The translations under genes were made by a program, and so were the position numbers. Below, piece after piece: positions 1-8,783 of a stretch of 64,000 nucleotides of DNA; the stretch's first letter is position 1, and every line of letters begins with the position of its first letter. The notes under the pieces were generated by a model. That model saw only the letters and a list, made by a program, of their open reading frames with translations. It ran no database searches and was not told the DNA's origin. Origin of the DNA: an uncultured Marinobacterium sp. Its GTDB lineage: Bacteria; Pseudomonadota; Gammaproteobacteria; Pseudomonadales; Balneatricaceae. The stretch covers positions 124,001-188,000 of the forward strand of contig CANMWJ010000001.1 of NCBI GenBank assembly GCA_947501565.1, written 5' to 3'.

Positions 1-525
1 CAGGCCTTTCAGGTCTTCAGGTTTCTCGATTGGCTTGGAGAACCAACCGGAAGTTTCAGGAGAGATGATCGCACAAGGAGTTACTTTTACGTTGTAACCC
101 GCGTTGTCGTACATCTCCTGATACAGGTTCATACCGTTGCCGTAGTACAGCCACGCCATGTACTCACCCGCTTCAGGACCGAAAGGTACAGCGGAGAACA
201 GTGCAGCCGCTGGCATTTTGCCCTGCCAGTAGCCCGCAGTGGAGTAACCGGAGTTCACTTTACCGGAGGAAACAGCATCCAGAATTTCAGGAGGGCTTAC
301 CAGTTTGCCCGGCTCGTAAATCTTCATTTTTACTTTGCCGTCGCTCACGGTTTTCAGCTGATCAGCAACCCAAACGATCGGAGTACCTAGTGCAGGCAGG
401 TGTGAACCGAACGCGATAGGTGTTTTCAGCAGCAGCTTGTCAGCAGCCTGAGCCGGAGCAGAAACAGTCGCAACAGCGGCGGTTACTACCGCAGCGGAAA
501 TCAGGGTTTTAGCAAACTTTTTCAT
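1..525 (-). CDS. TRAP transporter solute-binding protein, N-terminal part (2-oxo acid/monocarboxylate type)
   Basis: Periplasmic receptor of a TRAP transporter; the gene runs off the left edge and only the first 175 residues are visible. It starts at ATG 525 after GAGGA with 7 nt spacing. A signal peptide opens the protein (MKKFAKTL, hydrophobic core, APAQA-A cleavage region near residue 28). The mature part reads FGSHLPALGTP, then WLYYGNGMNLYQEMY and SGWFSKPI, which resembles the TakP-like group that binds pyruvate and other 2-oxo acids. The family assignment is from memory. It is divergent from pdhR, and a perfect PdhR-type operator sits just downstream of its promoter, so a pyruvate-type substrate is plausible. 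It is distinct from the dctP fragment at the right edge. Confidence 0.85.
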   Translation of the reverse strand, partial: MKKFAKTLISAAVVTAAVATVSAPAQAADKLLLKTPIAFGSHLPALGTPIVWVADQLKTVSDGKVKMKIYEPGKLVSPPEILDAVSSGKVNSGYSTAGYWQGKMPAAALFSAVPFGPEAGEYMAWLYYGNGMNLYQEMYDNAGYNVKVTPCAIISPETSGWFSKPIEKPEDLKGL

Positions 526-605
526 GACACATCCTCTAGATGTTTATTTTTTGTTATTCGGGACCAAAAGGCGGTGATCATGGGTCACCAACCTTGCTGC
601 TGAAT

Positions 606-620
606 ATTGGTAATACCAAT
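606..620. promoter_or_regulatory. PdhR-type operator 1
   Basis: ATTGGTAATACCAAT is a perfect inverted repeat matching the known PdhR consensus ATTGGTnnnACCAAT. It lies between the TRAP gene start codon and its promoter. Confidence 0.8.
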
Positions 621-640
621 TTACCAGCGCTTGGTTTTGT

Positions 641-670
641 ACTGTATTTTTTTTAATCAGTACTTGTCAA
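641..670 (-). promoter_or_regulatory. Sigma-70 promoter for the TRAP binding protein gene
   Basis: On the minus strand, a perfect -35 TTGACA (665-670) is followed after 18 bp by TACAGT (641-646). The start point would be near 634. The operator at 606-620 would then lie about 14-28 nt into the transcript, a typical repression position. Confidence 0.6.
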
Positions 671-753
671 TAATTTTTTGTGGATAATTATCATGTGGCG
701 TAAATATTGACCTTTACAAATAATTGGTCGAAAGTTGAGCAATCGTTATTGAG

Positions 754-782
754 TTGACTAGATTGGTATTACCAATTTTAAT
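754..782 (+). promoter_or_regulatory. pdhR promoter
   Basis: TTGACT (754-759), 17 bp spacer, TTTAAT (777-782). PdhR-type operator 2 fills the spacer exactly, so repressor and RNA polymerase would exclude each other. Confidence 0.6.
762..776. promoter_or_regulatory. PdhR-type operator 2
   Basis: ATTGGTATTACCAAT is a perfect match to the PdhR inverted repeat. It sits between the -35 and -10 of the pdhR promoter, implying autoregulation. Confidence 0.8.
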
Positions 783-854
783 ATCACCTAGCCATAACGG
801 CTTACAACGAGCGTAGGTTTTTCTTTGCTGAGAGGTTACGCTTGGGATTACACT

Positions 855-869
855 ATTGGTCTTACCAAT
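855..869. promoter_or_regulatory. PdhR-type operator 3
   Basis: ATTGGTCTTACCAAT lies in the leader 21 bp before the pdhR start codon. Its position inside the upstream extension of the open frame argues against any start before 891. Confidence 0.75.
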
Positions 870-890
870 CAGCTAGGGGAGTTATTTCGC

Positions 891-1658
891 ATGGCATATC
901 AACGGGTTAAGCAACCTAAAATCTCGGATGTGATCATGGAGCAGCTGGAAGCGATGATCCTCGAAGGGAGTCTCAAGCCGGGACAGAAGTTGCCGCCGGA
1001 GCGGGAGATGGCCAAGCAGTTTGAAGTGTCCAGGCCCTCCTTGCGTGAAGCTGTGCAGAAGTTGACGGCAAAAGGAATGTTGATCAGTCGGCAGGGTGGC
1101 GGCACTTATGTTTCGGAAGATATCGGTGGTTCTTTCTCCGATCCGCTACTGGAGCTGTTCCGCACTCATCCCGAGGCGCAGTACGACCTGCTGGAGTTTC
1201 GACATGCGCTGGAAGGTGTGACCGCCTACTACGCAGCGCTGCGCAGCACGCCCGCAGATAAAGAGGCGATTCAGCAGTGTTATGCGGATCTTGAGCGTTA
1301 TCACGAGAACAAGGAGTTCGACAAAGAGGTATACGCGGATGTGGATTTTCACCTGGCGATCGCCGAATCCACCCACAACATGGTGTTGTTGCATATGATG
1401 CGTGCGCTGTTCAGCCTGCTGCGCCAGCATATCTGGGACAACCTGCAGAACATCTATCCCAAGGCGGACTACCGCGAAAAGATCCATTCTCAGCACAGAG
1501 TGCTGATGGATGCCATACTGTCCGGTGAGCCTGAAAAAGCTAGGAAAGCCGCGCATCACCACCTGGCTTATGTCGAGGACGCACTGTTAGAAGGGCAAAA
1601 GGAGAATACCCGTCTGGAGCGTGCTTTACGTCGCGCGAACATCACTCCCGAGTCCTGA
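891..1658 (+). CDS. pdhR: Pyruvate-responsive GntR/FadR-family repressor PdhR
   Basis: Transcription factor that in relatives represses the pyruvate dehydrogenase genes and is released by pyruvate. The 255 residues align closely with E. coli PdhR. The N-terminal winged helix has LPPEREMAKQF and VSRPSLREAVQKL, followed by the GGGTYV wing. The C-terminal FCD ligand domain starts near residue 75 (SDPLLELFRTHPEAQYDLLE). The start is ATG 891, preceded by AGGGGAG with 9 nt spacing. An in-frame upstream extension to 825 is rejected because operator 3 lies inside it. It precedes aceE on the same strand. Confidence 0.95.
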   Translation: MAYQRVKQPKISDVIMEQLEAMILEGSLKPGQKLPPEREMAKQFEVSRPSLREAVQKLTAKGMLISRQGGGTYVSEDIGGSFSDPLLELFRTHPEAQYDLLEFRHALEGVTAYYAALRSTPADKEAIQQCYADLERYHENKEFDKEVYADVDFHLAIAESTHNMVLLHMMRALFSLLRQHIWDNLQNIYPKADYREKIHSQHRVLMDAILSGEPEKARKAAHHHLAYVEDALLEGQKENTRLERALRRANITPES

Positions 1659-1668
1659 TTGTATTAAA

Positions 1669-1684
1669 ACTACAAAAATGTAGT
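1669..1684. repeat. Inverted repeat ACTACA-4-TGTAGT upstream of aceE
   Basis: Perfect 6-bp arms just after the pdhR stop codon. The arms equal those of the palindrome at 1721-1735 in opposite order. Possible operator of an unidentified regulator; there is no long T tract to support a terminator. Confidence 0.4.
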
Positions 1685-1720
1685 CAGTAATCACCCCTGT
1701 AGACTGTTTGAACATAATTT

Positions 1721-1735
1721 TGTAGTATTACTACA
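1721..1735. promoter_or_regulatory. 15-bp palindrome in the aceE promoter region
   Basis: TGTAGTATTACTACA is perfectly palindromic around a central T. It overlaps the -10 of a weak candidate promoter (TTGAAC 1708-1713, 18 bp, TACATA 1732-1737). No ATTGGTnnnACCAAT site is seen before aceE, so this may bind a second regulator. Confidence 0.4.
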
Positions 1736-1851
1736 TACATAATAACTACACACGAAGATGGATGCCTTTATTGCGGTGCAGCATGAGTGCTGGTCTGCAG
1801 GTGTTAGGGCTAACAAGAATTCCCGCGAAAAAACAGAGTGGAGAAGGCAAA

Positions 1852-4509
1852 GTGCAAGATTTCATCGAAGATATCGATCCTGTAGAAACGCAAGAGTGGC
1901 TGGATGCCCTGGAGTCGGTTGCCAAAAACGAAGGCGACGACCGCGCGCGTTTCATCCTGGGTGAACTGGGTAAAAAAGCTACCGACATGGGTGTAGCGTC
2001 CCAGACAACCCTGACTACCCCGTACCGCAATACTATTGCTCCAAAAGACGAAGCTCGTATGCCGGGCGACCTGTTCATGGAGCGTCGTATCCGTTCCTTC
2101 ATCCGTTGGAACGCAATGGCGATGGTTATGCGCGCCAACGACAACAACGAAGGCCTGGGTGGTCACATCTCCTCCTTCTCCTCCTCCGCTACGCTGTACG
2201 ATATCGGCTTCAACTACTTCTTCCGCGGGAATGAAGGTGAGCACGATGCGGACATGGTGTTCTTCCAGGGACACATTGCACCGGGTATCTACTCCCGTGC
2301 CTACCTGGAAGGCCGTCTGACTGAAGAGCAGATGGACAACTACCGCCGTGAAGTAGACGGTAACGGTCTGTCTTCTTACCCACACCCTTGGTTGATGCCT
2401 GATTTCTGGCAGTTCCCAACAGTATCTATGGGTCTGGGTCCGATTCAGGCGATCTATCAGGCGCACGTAATGCGTTACCTGTCTGCACGTGACTTGATCA
2501 ACCGTGCTGACCGTAAAGTATGGGCATTCCTGGGTGATGGTGAGTGTGATGAGCCGGAATCCCTGGGTGCTATCGCTCTGGCGGGTCGTGAGCAGCTGGA
2601 AAACCTGGTCTTCGTAATCAACTGTAACCTGCAGCGTCTGGATGGTCCGGTTCGTGGTAACGGTAAGATCGTTCAGGAACTTGAAGGCGTATTCCGCGGT
2701 GCAGGCTGGAACGTAGTTAAGTGTCTGTGGGGCCGTCACTGGGATCCGCTGTTCGAGAAAGACGACAAAGGTCTGCTGCAGAAGCGTATGGACGAAGTCT
2801 GCGACGGCGAGCTGCAGAACTACAAGGCGAACGGTGGTGCTTACACCCGTGAACACTTCTTCGGCAAGTACCCTGAACTGCTGGAAATGGTTAAGGACAT
2901 GTCTGATGAAGAGATCATGAACCTGAACCGTGGTGGTCACGACCCATACAAGGTGTATGCAGCGTACCAGTCGGCGATGAACCACAAAGGTCAGCCAACC
3001 GTTATTCTGGCGCAGACCGTTAAAGGTTACGGTACCGGTAAATCCGGCGAAGCGAAGAACGACACCCACTCCATGAAGAAAGTGGCGCTGGACGATCTGA
3101 AAGATTTCCGCGATCGCTTCAATATCCCGCTGTCTGATGATCAGCTGAAAGACGTACCTTACTACCGTCCATCTCCGGACTCTCCGGAAATGAAGTACAT
3201 GTTCGAGCGTCGCGAGAAGCTGGGTGGTTTCTACCCAGTGCGTCGTACCGAATTCGAACAGCTGGAAACACCAGAGCTGGAAGCGTTCTCTAACAACCTG
3301 AAAGAGAGCGGCAAGCGTGAGATGTCTACCCAGATGTCCCTGAACCGAGTGCTGAGCACGCTGGTTAAAGACAAAAATATGGGTGACCGTGTGGTACCAA
3401 TCGTACCGGACGAAGCACGTACTTTCGGTATGGAAGGTATGTTCCGTCAGCTGGGTATCTATAGCTCCGCAGGTCAGCGTTACGTACCACATGACTCTGA
3501 CCAGATCATGTTCTACAAAGAGTCCAAAACCGGTCAGATCCTGGAAGAAGGTATCAACGAATCCGGTGCATTCTCCGCTTGGCTGGCGTGTGCGACCTCT
3601 TACGCGAACAACAACTGCACTATGGTGCCGTTCTACATCTTCTACTCCATGTTTGGTTTCCAGCGTGTAATGGACCTGACCTGGGCAGCAGGTGACTCTC
3701 AGGCACGTGGTTTCCTGATCGGTGCGACTTCCGGTCGTACAACCCTGAACGGTGAAGGTCTGCAGCACCAGGATGGTCACAGCCACCTGATGGCTCAGAT
3801 GATCCCGAACTGTGTATCTTACGACCCGACCTACGGTTACGAGCTGACTGTAATCGTTCAGGACGGTCTGCGTCGCATGTATAAAGATCAGGAAAATGTT
3901 TTCTACTACGTCACTACGCTGAACGAAAACTACGCTCACCCAGCAATGCCTGCTGGTGCCGAAGAGGGCATCATCAAAGGTATGTACCTGCTGGAAGAAG
4001 GTAAGTCTGCAGAGAAGAAAGTACAGCTGATGGGCTGTGGTTCTATCCTGCGAGAAGTACGCGAAGCTGCGACTATCCTGCGTGAAGAGTACGGTATCGA
4101 AGCGGATATCTGGAGCACCACCTCCATCAACGAACTGCGCCGTGAAGCGCAGGAAGTTGAGCGCTGGAACCTGCTGCACCCGACCGAAGCTCCACGTACC
4201 TCCTACGTTGCACAGTGTCTGGAAGGTCGTGACGGTCCGGTTATCGCGTCTACCGACTACATGCGTATGTACGCAGATCAGCTGCGTGAATACATCCCAC
4301 GTAACTACAAAGTACTGGGTACCGACGGTTTTGGTCGCTCCGATACTCGCAGCAAGCTGCGTGAGTTCTTCGAAGTGAACCGTCACTACGTTGTCCTGGC
4401 AGCGCTGAAAGCACTGCAGGAAGAGGGCAAGGTTGAGGCTGCTGACGTTGCCAAAGCCATGCAGAAGTTCAACATCAATCCGGAAAAACCGGCACCGTGG
4501 ACTGTTTAA
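1852..4509 (+). CDS. aceE: Pyruvate dehydrogenase E1 component (homodimeric type)
   Basis: Thiamine diphosphate enzyme that decarboxylates pyruvate and acetylates the E2 lipoyl groups. It has 885 residues, against 887 in E. coli, with the same order of conserved blocks: ERRIRSFIRWNAMAMV, GHISSFSSSAT, SSYPHPWLMPDFWQFPT, the diphosphate/Mg motif LGDGECDEPES near residue 228, ADEARTFGMEG analogue and GEGLQHQDGHSH. The start is GTG 1852 with GGAGAAGG 4 nt upstream. The longer in-frame extension to 1762 has no homologous sequence. aceF follows 39 bp downstream. E3 (lpd) is not in the window. Confidence 0.97.
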   Translation: MQDFIEDIDPVETQEWLDALESVAKNEGDDRARFILGELGKKATDMGVASQTTLTTPYRNTIAPKDEARMPGDLFMERRIRSFIRWNAMAMVMRANDNNEGLGGHISSFSSSATLYDIGFNYFFRGNEGEHDADMVFFQGHIAPGIYSRAYLEGRLTEEQMDNYRREVDGNGLSSYPHPWLMPDFWQFPTVSMGLGPIQAIYQAHVMRYLSARDLINRADRKVWAFLGDGECDEPESLGAIALAGREQLENLVFVINCNLQRLDGPVRGNGKIVQELEGVFRGAGWNVVKCLWGRHWDPLFEKDDKGLLQKRMDEVCDGELQNYKANGGAYTREHFFGKYPELLEMVKDMSDEEIMNLNRGGHDPYKVYAAYQSAMNHKGQPTVILAQTVKGYGTGKSGEAKNDTHSMKKVALDDLKDFRDRFNIPLSDDQLKDVPYYRPSPDSPEMKYMFERREKLGGFYPVRRTEFEQLETPELEAFSNNLKESGKREMSTQMSLNRVLSTLVKDKNMGDRVVPIVPDEARTFGMEGMFRQLGIYSSAGQRYVPHDSDQIMFYKESKTGQILEEGINESGAFSAWLACATSYANNNCTMVPFYIFYSMFGFQRVMDLTWAAGDSQARGFLIGATSGRTTLNGEGLQHQDGHSHLMAQMIPNCVSYDPTYGYELTVIVQDGLRRMYKDQENVFYYVTTLNENYAHPAMPAGAEEGIIKGMYLLEEGKSAEKKVQLMGCGSILREVREAATILREEYGIEADIWSTTSINELRREAQEVERWNLLHPTEAPRTSYVAQCLEGRDGPVIASTDYMRMYADQLREYIPRNYKVLGTDGFGRSDTRSKLREFFEVNRHYVVLAALKALQEEGKVEAADVAKAMQKFNINPEKPAPWTV

Positions 4510-4548
4510 GTCGACTGAACTTCTAACGGCTAATTGGAGGATAACGAA

Positions 4549-6519
4549 GTGAGCAATATTGAAGATATTCTGGTGCCAGACCTGTCCGGTTCAGACGACG
4601 TAGATGTGGTTGAAGTGCTGGTGAAAGCTGGCGACAGCATCGAAGAGGGCGACAGCCTGATCGCACTGGAAACCGACAAAGCATCCATGGAAGTACCAGC
4701 TCCTAAGAGCGGCGTGGTTAAAGAAGTGATCATGCAGGAAGGTGCGACCTGTAACGAAGGCGACCTGATCCTGAAGCTGGAAGTGGGTGGCGGGGCGGCT
4801 CCTGAAGCGGCGCCTGCTGAAGAAGCTCCTGCTCCGGCGGCTGCGCCAGCACCTGCAGCGGCCCCAGCAGCAGCTCCTGCGCCTGCGGCGGCTTCTGCGG
4901 TTGAAGAAGTACGCGTACCTGACCTGTCCAGTTCCGAAGATGTGGATGTTGTAGAAGTATTGGTAAAAGCCGGTGACAGCATCGAAGAGGGCGACAGCCT
5001 GATCGCATTGGAAACCGATAAGGCGTCCATGGAAGTGCCAGCACCAAAAGCGGGTGTGGTTAAAGAAGTGATCATGGCTGAAGGCGGCACTTGTAACGAA
5101 GGTGACCTGATCCTGATGCTGGAAGTGGGTGGTGCGGCAGCAGCACCAGCTTCCGCTGCAGCACCTGCGGCAGAAGCGCCAGCAGCTCCGGCAGCAGCGG
5201 CTCCTGCAGCAGCACCGGTAGCTGGTGGTGTTGAAGACGTACTGGTACCTGATCTGTCCGGCTCTGAAGATGTGGATGTGGTTGAAGTACTGGTGAAAGT
5301 CGGTGACAGCATTGAAGAGGGCGATGGCCTGATCGCGCTGGAAACCGATAAGGCATCCATGGAAGTTCCTGCACCTAAAGGTGGTGTAGTTAAAGAAGTG
5401 GTTATCGCTGAGGGCAGCACCTGTAACGAAGGTGATCTGATCCTGAAACTGGAAGTGGCGGGTGCGCCAGCACCAGCGGCTCCTCAACCTGCAGCAGCCC
5501 CAGCTCCGGCAGCCGCACCTGCGGCGGCACCAGCCCCAGCAGCTCCGGCACCGGCAAAAGCAGACAAGTCGGTTGATCTGAACTCTCTGGAGAAGAAAAA
5601 CCGCTCCGTACACGCAGGCCCTGCAGTACGTGCCGTAGCACGTGAGTTCGGTGTTGAGCTGGCGCTGGTAAGCGGTACTGGTCCAAAAGGCCGTATCCTG
5701 AAAGAAGACGTTCAGACCTACGTGAAAGCGGCGCTGAAACAGCTGGCTGAGAAACCTGCAGCTGCAGCGGTTACTGGAGGTTCCGGTATTCCACCGATCC
5801 CAGAAGTAGACTTCAGCAAGTTTGGTGAAGTGGAAGTTGAGAAACTGTCCAAGATCGCCAAAGTTACCCGCGACAACATGTCTCGTTGCTGGCTGAACAT
5901 TCCGCACGTGACTCAGTTCGATAAGGCTGATATCACTGAGCTGGAAGAGTTCCGTAAGTCTATGAAGGATGAAGCGGCTAAGTCTGGTGTTAAGCTGACC
6001 CCGCTGCCGTTCATGATCAAGGCGATCGCAACCGCACTGAAGGCGTATCCGAAGTTCAACGCATCTCTGCATGCAGACGGTGAGCACATCGTTTACAAGA
6101 AATACGTGAACATCGGTATCGCAGTAGATACGCCAAACGGCCTGATGGTTCCTGTGATCAAGGATGCGGATAAAAAGAGCATCTACGAGCTGTCTCAGGA
6201 AGCGATCGAACTGGCGGGTAAAGCGAAAGACCGTAAACTCAAGCCAAACGAGATGCAGGGCGCATGCTTCACCATCTCCAGCCTGGGTGGTATCGGTGGT
6301 ACTGGTTTCACTCCAATCGTGAACGCGCCGGAAGTAGCTATTCTGGGTGTTTCCAAAGCGGATATCGAACCGCGCTGGAACGGTAAAGAGTTCGAACCAC
6401 GTAAGATGCTGCCTCTGTGCCTGTCTTACGATCACCGTGCGATCAACGGCGGTGACGCTGGTAAGTTCCTGACCTATGTGAACAACCTGCTGAGCGATAT
6501 CCGTCGCCTGGTCCTGTAA
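4549..6519 (+). CDS. aceF: Dihydrolipoamide acetyltransferase, pyruvate dehydrogenase E2 (three lipoyl domains)
   Basis: Core of the pyruvate dehydrogenase complex; transfers acetyl from lipoamide to CoA. It has 656 residues. Three lipoyl domains carry the ETDKASMEVPAP motif, with lipoyl lysines at about K44, K158 and K268, separated by long Ala-Pro linkers. The peripheral subunit-binding domain is near 345-385 (VHAGPAVRAVAREFGV). The catalytic domain ends in SYDHRAINGGDAGKFL with His near 629. The usual Asp of HRxxDG is Asn here, as in Azotobacter E2. The start is GTG 4549 after GGAGG (8 nt spacing). Confidence 0.97.
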   Translation: MSNIEDILVPDLSGSDDVDVVEVLVKAGDSIEEGDSLIALETDKASMEVPAPKSGVVKEVIMQEGATCNEGDLILKLEVGGGAAPEAAPAEEAPAPAAAPAPAAAPAAAPAPAAASAVEEVRVPDLSSSEDVDVVEVLVKAGDSIEEGDSLIALETDKASMEVPAPKAGVVKEVIMAEGGTCNEGDLILMLEVGGAAAAPASAAAPAAEAPAAPAAAAPAAAPVAGGVEDVLVPDLSGSEDVDVVEVLVKVGDSIEEGDGLIALETDKASMEVPAPKGGVVKEVVIAEGSTCNEGDLILKLEVAGAPAPAAPQPAAAPAPAAAPAAAPAPAAPAPAKADKSVDLNSLEKKNRSVHAGPAVRAVAREFGVELALVSGTGPKGRILKEDVQTYVKAALKQLAEKPAAAAVTGGSGIPPIPEVDFSKFGEVEVEKLSKIAKVTRDNMSRCWLNIPHVTQFDKADITELEEFRKSMKDEAAKSGVKLTPLPFMIKAIATALKAYPKFNASLHADGEHIVYKKYVNIGIAVDTPNGLMVPVIKDADKKSIYELSQEAIELAGKAKDRKLKPNEMQGACFTISSLGGIGGTGFTPIVNAPEVAILGVSKADIEPRWNGKEFEPRKMLPLCLSYDHRAINGGDAGKFLTYVNNLLSDIRRLVL

Positions 6520-6551
6520 GGCCGCAGTAACACTTTCCAATCCCTTGGCTC

Positions 6552-6576
6552 AGCCCTCGTTTGAGGGCTTCTTTTT
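6552..6576 (+). terminator. aceEF terminator 1
   Basis: AGCCCTC-gttt-GAGGGCT stem followed by TTCTTTTT, 32 bp after the aceF stop. Confidence 0.85.
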
Positions 6577-6599
6577 CCGGGGATTAAAGTAGATAAAAG

Positions 6600-6631
6600 C
6601 CCGTGTTCTGGAGACAGGACACGGGTTTTTT
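6600..6631 (+). terminator. aceEF terminator 2
   Basis: An 11-bp stem (CCCGTGTTCTG / CAGGACACGGG, one G-U pair) with a gaga tetraloop and six T. It stands in tandem with the previous terminator. Confidence 0.85.
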
Positions 6632-6640
6632 GTTGCACAT

Positions 6641-6668
6641 AAAAAAGCCAGCTCCGGGGCTGGCTTTT
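6641..6668 (-). terminator. Terminator for the DUF2789 gene (bidirectional)
   Basis: AAAAAAGCCAGC-tccggg-GCTGGCTTTT. The longer T tract is on the minus strand, downstream of the DUF2789 gene, so three terminators separate the converging units. Confidence 0.75.
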
Positions 6669-6709
6669 CTGGCTGTGATCTCATCGTCTGTGCAATGAAC
6701 TCTGCGGGA

Positions 6710-6943
6710 CTAATGCCGTAGCAGGGCATCCAGTTCATCCACCAGTTCAGACCAGTCGGAATCGGATTCAATCGATTCCCGCAGGAAAGTAGACTGTGAC
6801 GGGGTCCAGAAGGTAGCTTCTGTCAGTTTGATGTCACCGCTGTAAAGGCGGTGGGTATGGATGAATTGCTCGATCTCCTTATCGCTGCTGGGTAACCCTA
6901 ACTGATCAAACAGCGTATTCATGGTATGTGCGAACGTATCCAT
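6710..6943 (-). CDS. DUF2789 family protein
   Basis: A 77-residue protein recognised as the small DUF2789 family of gammaproteobacteria: MDTFAHTMNTLFDQLGLP at the start, FWTPSQSTFLRESI in the middle, and an acidic end WSELVDELDALL. No function is established. The start is ATG 6943, with GGAGGT 6 nt upstream; an in-frame TTG at 6955 overlaps that Shine-Dalgarno sequence and is unlikely. It is likely soluble, with no signal peptide or membrane segment. Confidence 0.75.
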   Translation of the reverse strand: MDTFAHTMNTLFDQLGLPSSDKEIEQFIHTHRLYSGDIKLTEATFWTPSQSTFLRESIESDSDWSELVDELDALLRH

Positions 6944-7035
6944 CACAACCTCCAAACGTTTTGTGTCGTTTTGAAGTGTTGGTCAGGGGAGTAGTACTGT
7001 CAAATCCGAGTGATTCGGTAGGGTACTTGCCGGGT

Positions 7036-7320
7036 TTATTGGCTGCTTGCTTTTCTGCGTTTGCCCAACAGCTCCTTACCGCCCACACATAGAAGTGCGC
7101 CAACCACCACCAGTGAGGAGTTGGCCAGCGGACTGTCGATGCCGCCGCTTAACTTCATTGCGATGCCTGCGATCAGCAAACCGCCAAAGAAACAGAATGT
7201 GGCGTTCAGCAGGTTCATGATAATGGCATGTAAGGAGCGATCGGTGCTGCGTACCAGCAAAATAATTGCCGAGATAAGGAATGCGGAAAGGGTAATCCAG
7301 GAAGGGAGTGAGTCTGACAT
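7036..7320 (-). CDS. Small integral membrane protein, unknown
   Basis: I do not recognise the family. From ATG 7320 it gives 94 residues with three predicted membrane segments (about residues 7-24, 34-50 and 60-78) and a basic C terminus, GKRRKASSQ. An in-frame extension to 7470 would add 50 polar residues covering the trpS leader and is less likely; the candidate ribosome site before 7320 is weak (AAAGAAAG). It is divergent from trpS, which starts 155 bp away. Confidence 0.6.
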   Translation of the reverse strand: MSDSLPSWITLSAFLISAIILLVRSTDRSLHAIIMNLLNATFCFFGGLLIAGIAMKLSGGIDSPLANSSLVVVGALLCVGGKELLGKRRKASSQ

Positions 7321-7475
7321 CGTAACAAATACTTTCTTTATGGTTATTGTGTCTTGTTTGTACCATTTGAGCCACGCCTTGTGAAGTTGCCCGTTGGTCG
7401 GTAGCACGCGCCAGCACCGTCCAATTGCGTTATCATAGGGCGCAAATTTTTCAGTGATTTCAGAGAACAAGTTTC

Positions 7476-8756
7476 ATGAGCAAGAAGACGGTCCTGACCG
7501 GTATCACCACCACAGGTACCCCGCACATGGGTAACTACCTGGGGGCGATCAAACCCGCTATCGATGCGAGCCTTAATCCAGAATACAGCAGCTACTTTTT
7601 CCTGGCGGATTATCATGCGCTGATCAAGTGCCACGATCCTGAGCGTGTAGCGCGCTCCTCCCGTGAAGTGGCGGCAACCTGGCTGGCACTGGGTCTGGAT
7701 ACCGATCACACCACCTTCTACCGTCAGAGTGATATCCCTGAGATCCCGGAACTGACCTGGATTCTGACCTGCATGTGCTCCAAGGGCCTGATGAACCGTG
7801 CCCACGCGTATAAAGCATCTGTAGATGCCAACCGCGATGCGGGCAAGCAGGATCTGGACGACGGCGTGACTATGGGTTTGTTCAGCTACCCGATCCTGAT
7901 GGCGGCGGACATCCTGATGTTCAACGCTGACATCATTCCGGTGGGTAAGGACCAGATCCAGCACATCGAGATGGCGCGTGATGTAGCAGGCCGCTTCAAC
8001 CACACCTACGAACAGCTGTTTACGCTGCCGGAAGCGCTGGTGGATGAGCAGACCCAGCTGATTCCGGGTCTGGACGGTCGCAAGATGTCCAAGAGCTACG
8101 ACAACACCATTCCGCTGTTCTGCTCCGCAGACGAGCTGCGCAAATTGATCAATCAGATCGTGACCGACACGCGTGCGCCGGGCGAACCTAAAGATCCGGA
8201 TGACAGCACCCTGTTCCAGCTTTACAGCTGCTTCGCTGACGATGCAGAGCAGGCGCAGATGCGCGAGAAGTTCCTGGGCGGAATCGGTTGGGGCGACGCG
8301 AAGAAAGAGCTGTTCGAGTTTATGGACGCAAAACTGAGCGGCCCTCGTGCACTCTACAACGAACTGATGGCTAACCCGGCTGATGTGGAAGAGGTGTTGC
8401 AGAAGGGCGCTGTGAAGGCGCGTGAAAAGTCTGCTCCACTGCTGGAAAAAGTGCGTGTTGCCGCAGGTATTCGTCCGCTGACCTACGTCGCGGAAAGCGT
8501 GAAAACCGAGAAGAAAAAGAAAGAGGTGTCTGAAGAAGCGCAAGCACGTGCTGAACAGGGCCGTCGCCGTGCAATTCTGATGCAACTGAAACCTCAGCTG
8601 GATGAGGTGCAGGCTGCCAGTGATAAGAACGCTGCAGCGCAGGCACTGATCGCCAGTAAAGAGGAAGAGGTTGCTGGTCTGAAGAAAAAAGCGAAACAGA
8701 AAGCGCAGAACGAACTGGATCTGCTGCGTGAAGAGCTGGCTGATCTGCTGGCGTAA
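7476..8756 (+). CDS. trpS: Tryptophanyl-tRNA synthetase
   Basis: Class I synthetase charging tRNA-Trp. The 426 residues show the HIGH-equivalent [12 protein letters not shown] near residue 13, the tryptophan pocket region around [16 protein letters not shown], and KMSKS at 203-207. After about residue 345 there is an extra, highly charged, probably coiled-coil tail of about 80 residues ([14 protein letters not shown] onward) that the 334-residue E. coli enzyme lacks. Longer TrpRS forms occur in related gammaproteobacteria. sseA follows 27 bp downstream and may be cotranscribed. Confidence 0.95.
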   Translation: MSKKTVLTGITTTGTPHMGNYLGAIKPAIDASLNPEYSSYFFLADYHALIKCHDPERVARSSREVAATWLALGLDTDHTTFYRQSDIPEIPELTWILTCMCSKGLMNRAHAYKASVDANRDAGKQDLDDGVTMGLFSYPILMAADILMFNADIIPVGKDQIQHIEMARDVAGRFNHTYEQLFTLPEALVDEQTQLIPGLDGRKMSKSYDNTIPLFCSADELRKLINQIVTDTRAPGEPKDPDDSTLFQLYSCFADDAEQAQMREKFLGGIGWGDAKKELFEFMDAKLSGPRALYNELMANPADVEEVLQKGAVKAREKSAPLLEKVRVAAGIRPLTYVAESVKTEKKKKEVSEEAQARAEQGRRRAILMQLKPQLDEVQAASDKNAAAQALIASKEEEVAGLKKKAKQKAQNELDLLREELADLLA

Positions 8757-8783
8757 CAAGCGATCGCAACCGGGGATATAACC

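Noticed and set aside
825-890. Upstream start for pdhR
   Set aside because: The added residues have no counterpart in PdhR and contain operator 3; ATG 891 has the good ribosome site.
1762-1851. Upstream start for aceE
   Set aside because: Thirty extra residues without homology; GTG 1852 has GGAGAAGG upstream and matches the family N terminus.
1810-4386. 858-codon open frame antisense to aceE, and similar long antisense frames over aceF, nrdA, cysI, rsxC and mmsA
   Set aside because: They mirror strongly biased codon use of highly expressed genes; no ribosome sites, no recognisable domains, and the sense genes are certain.
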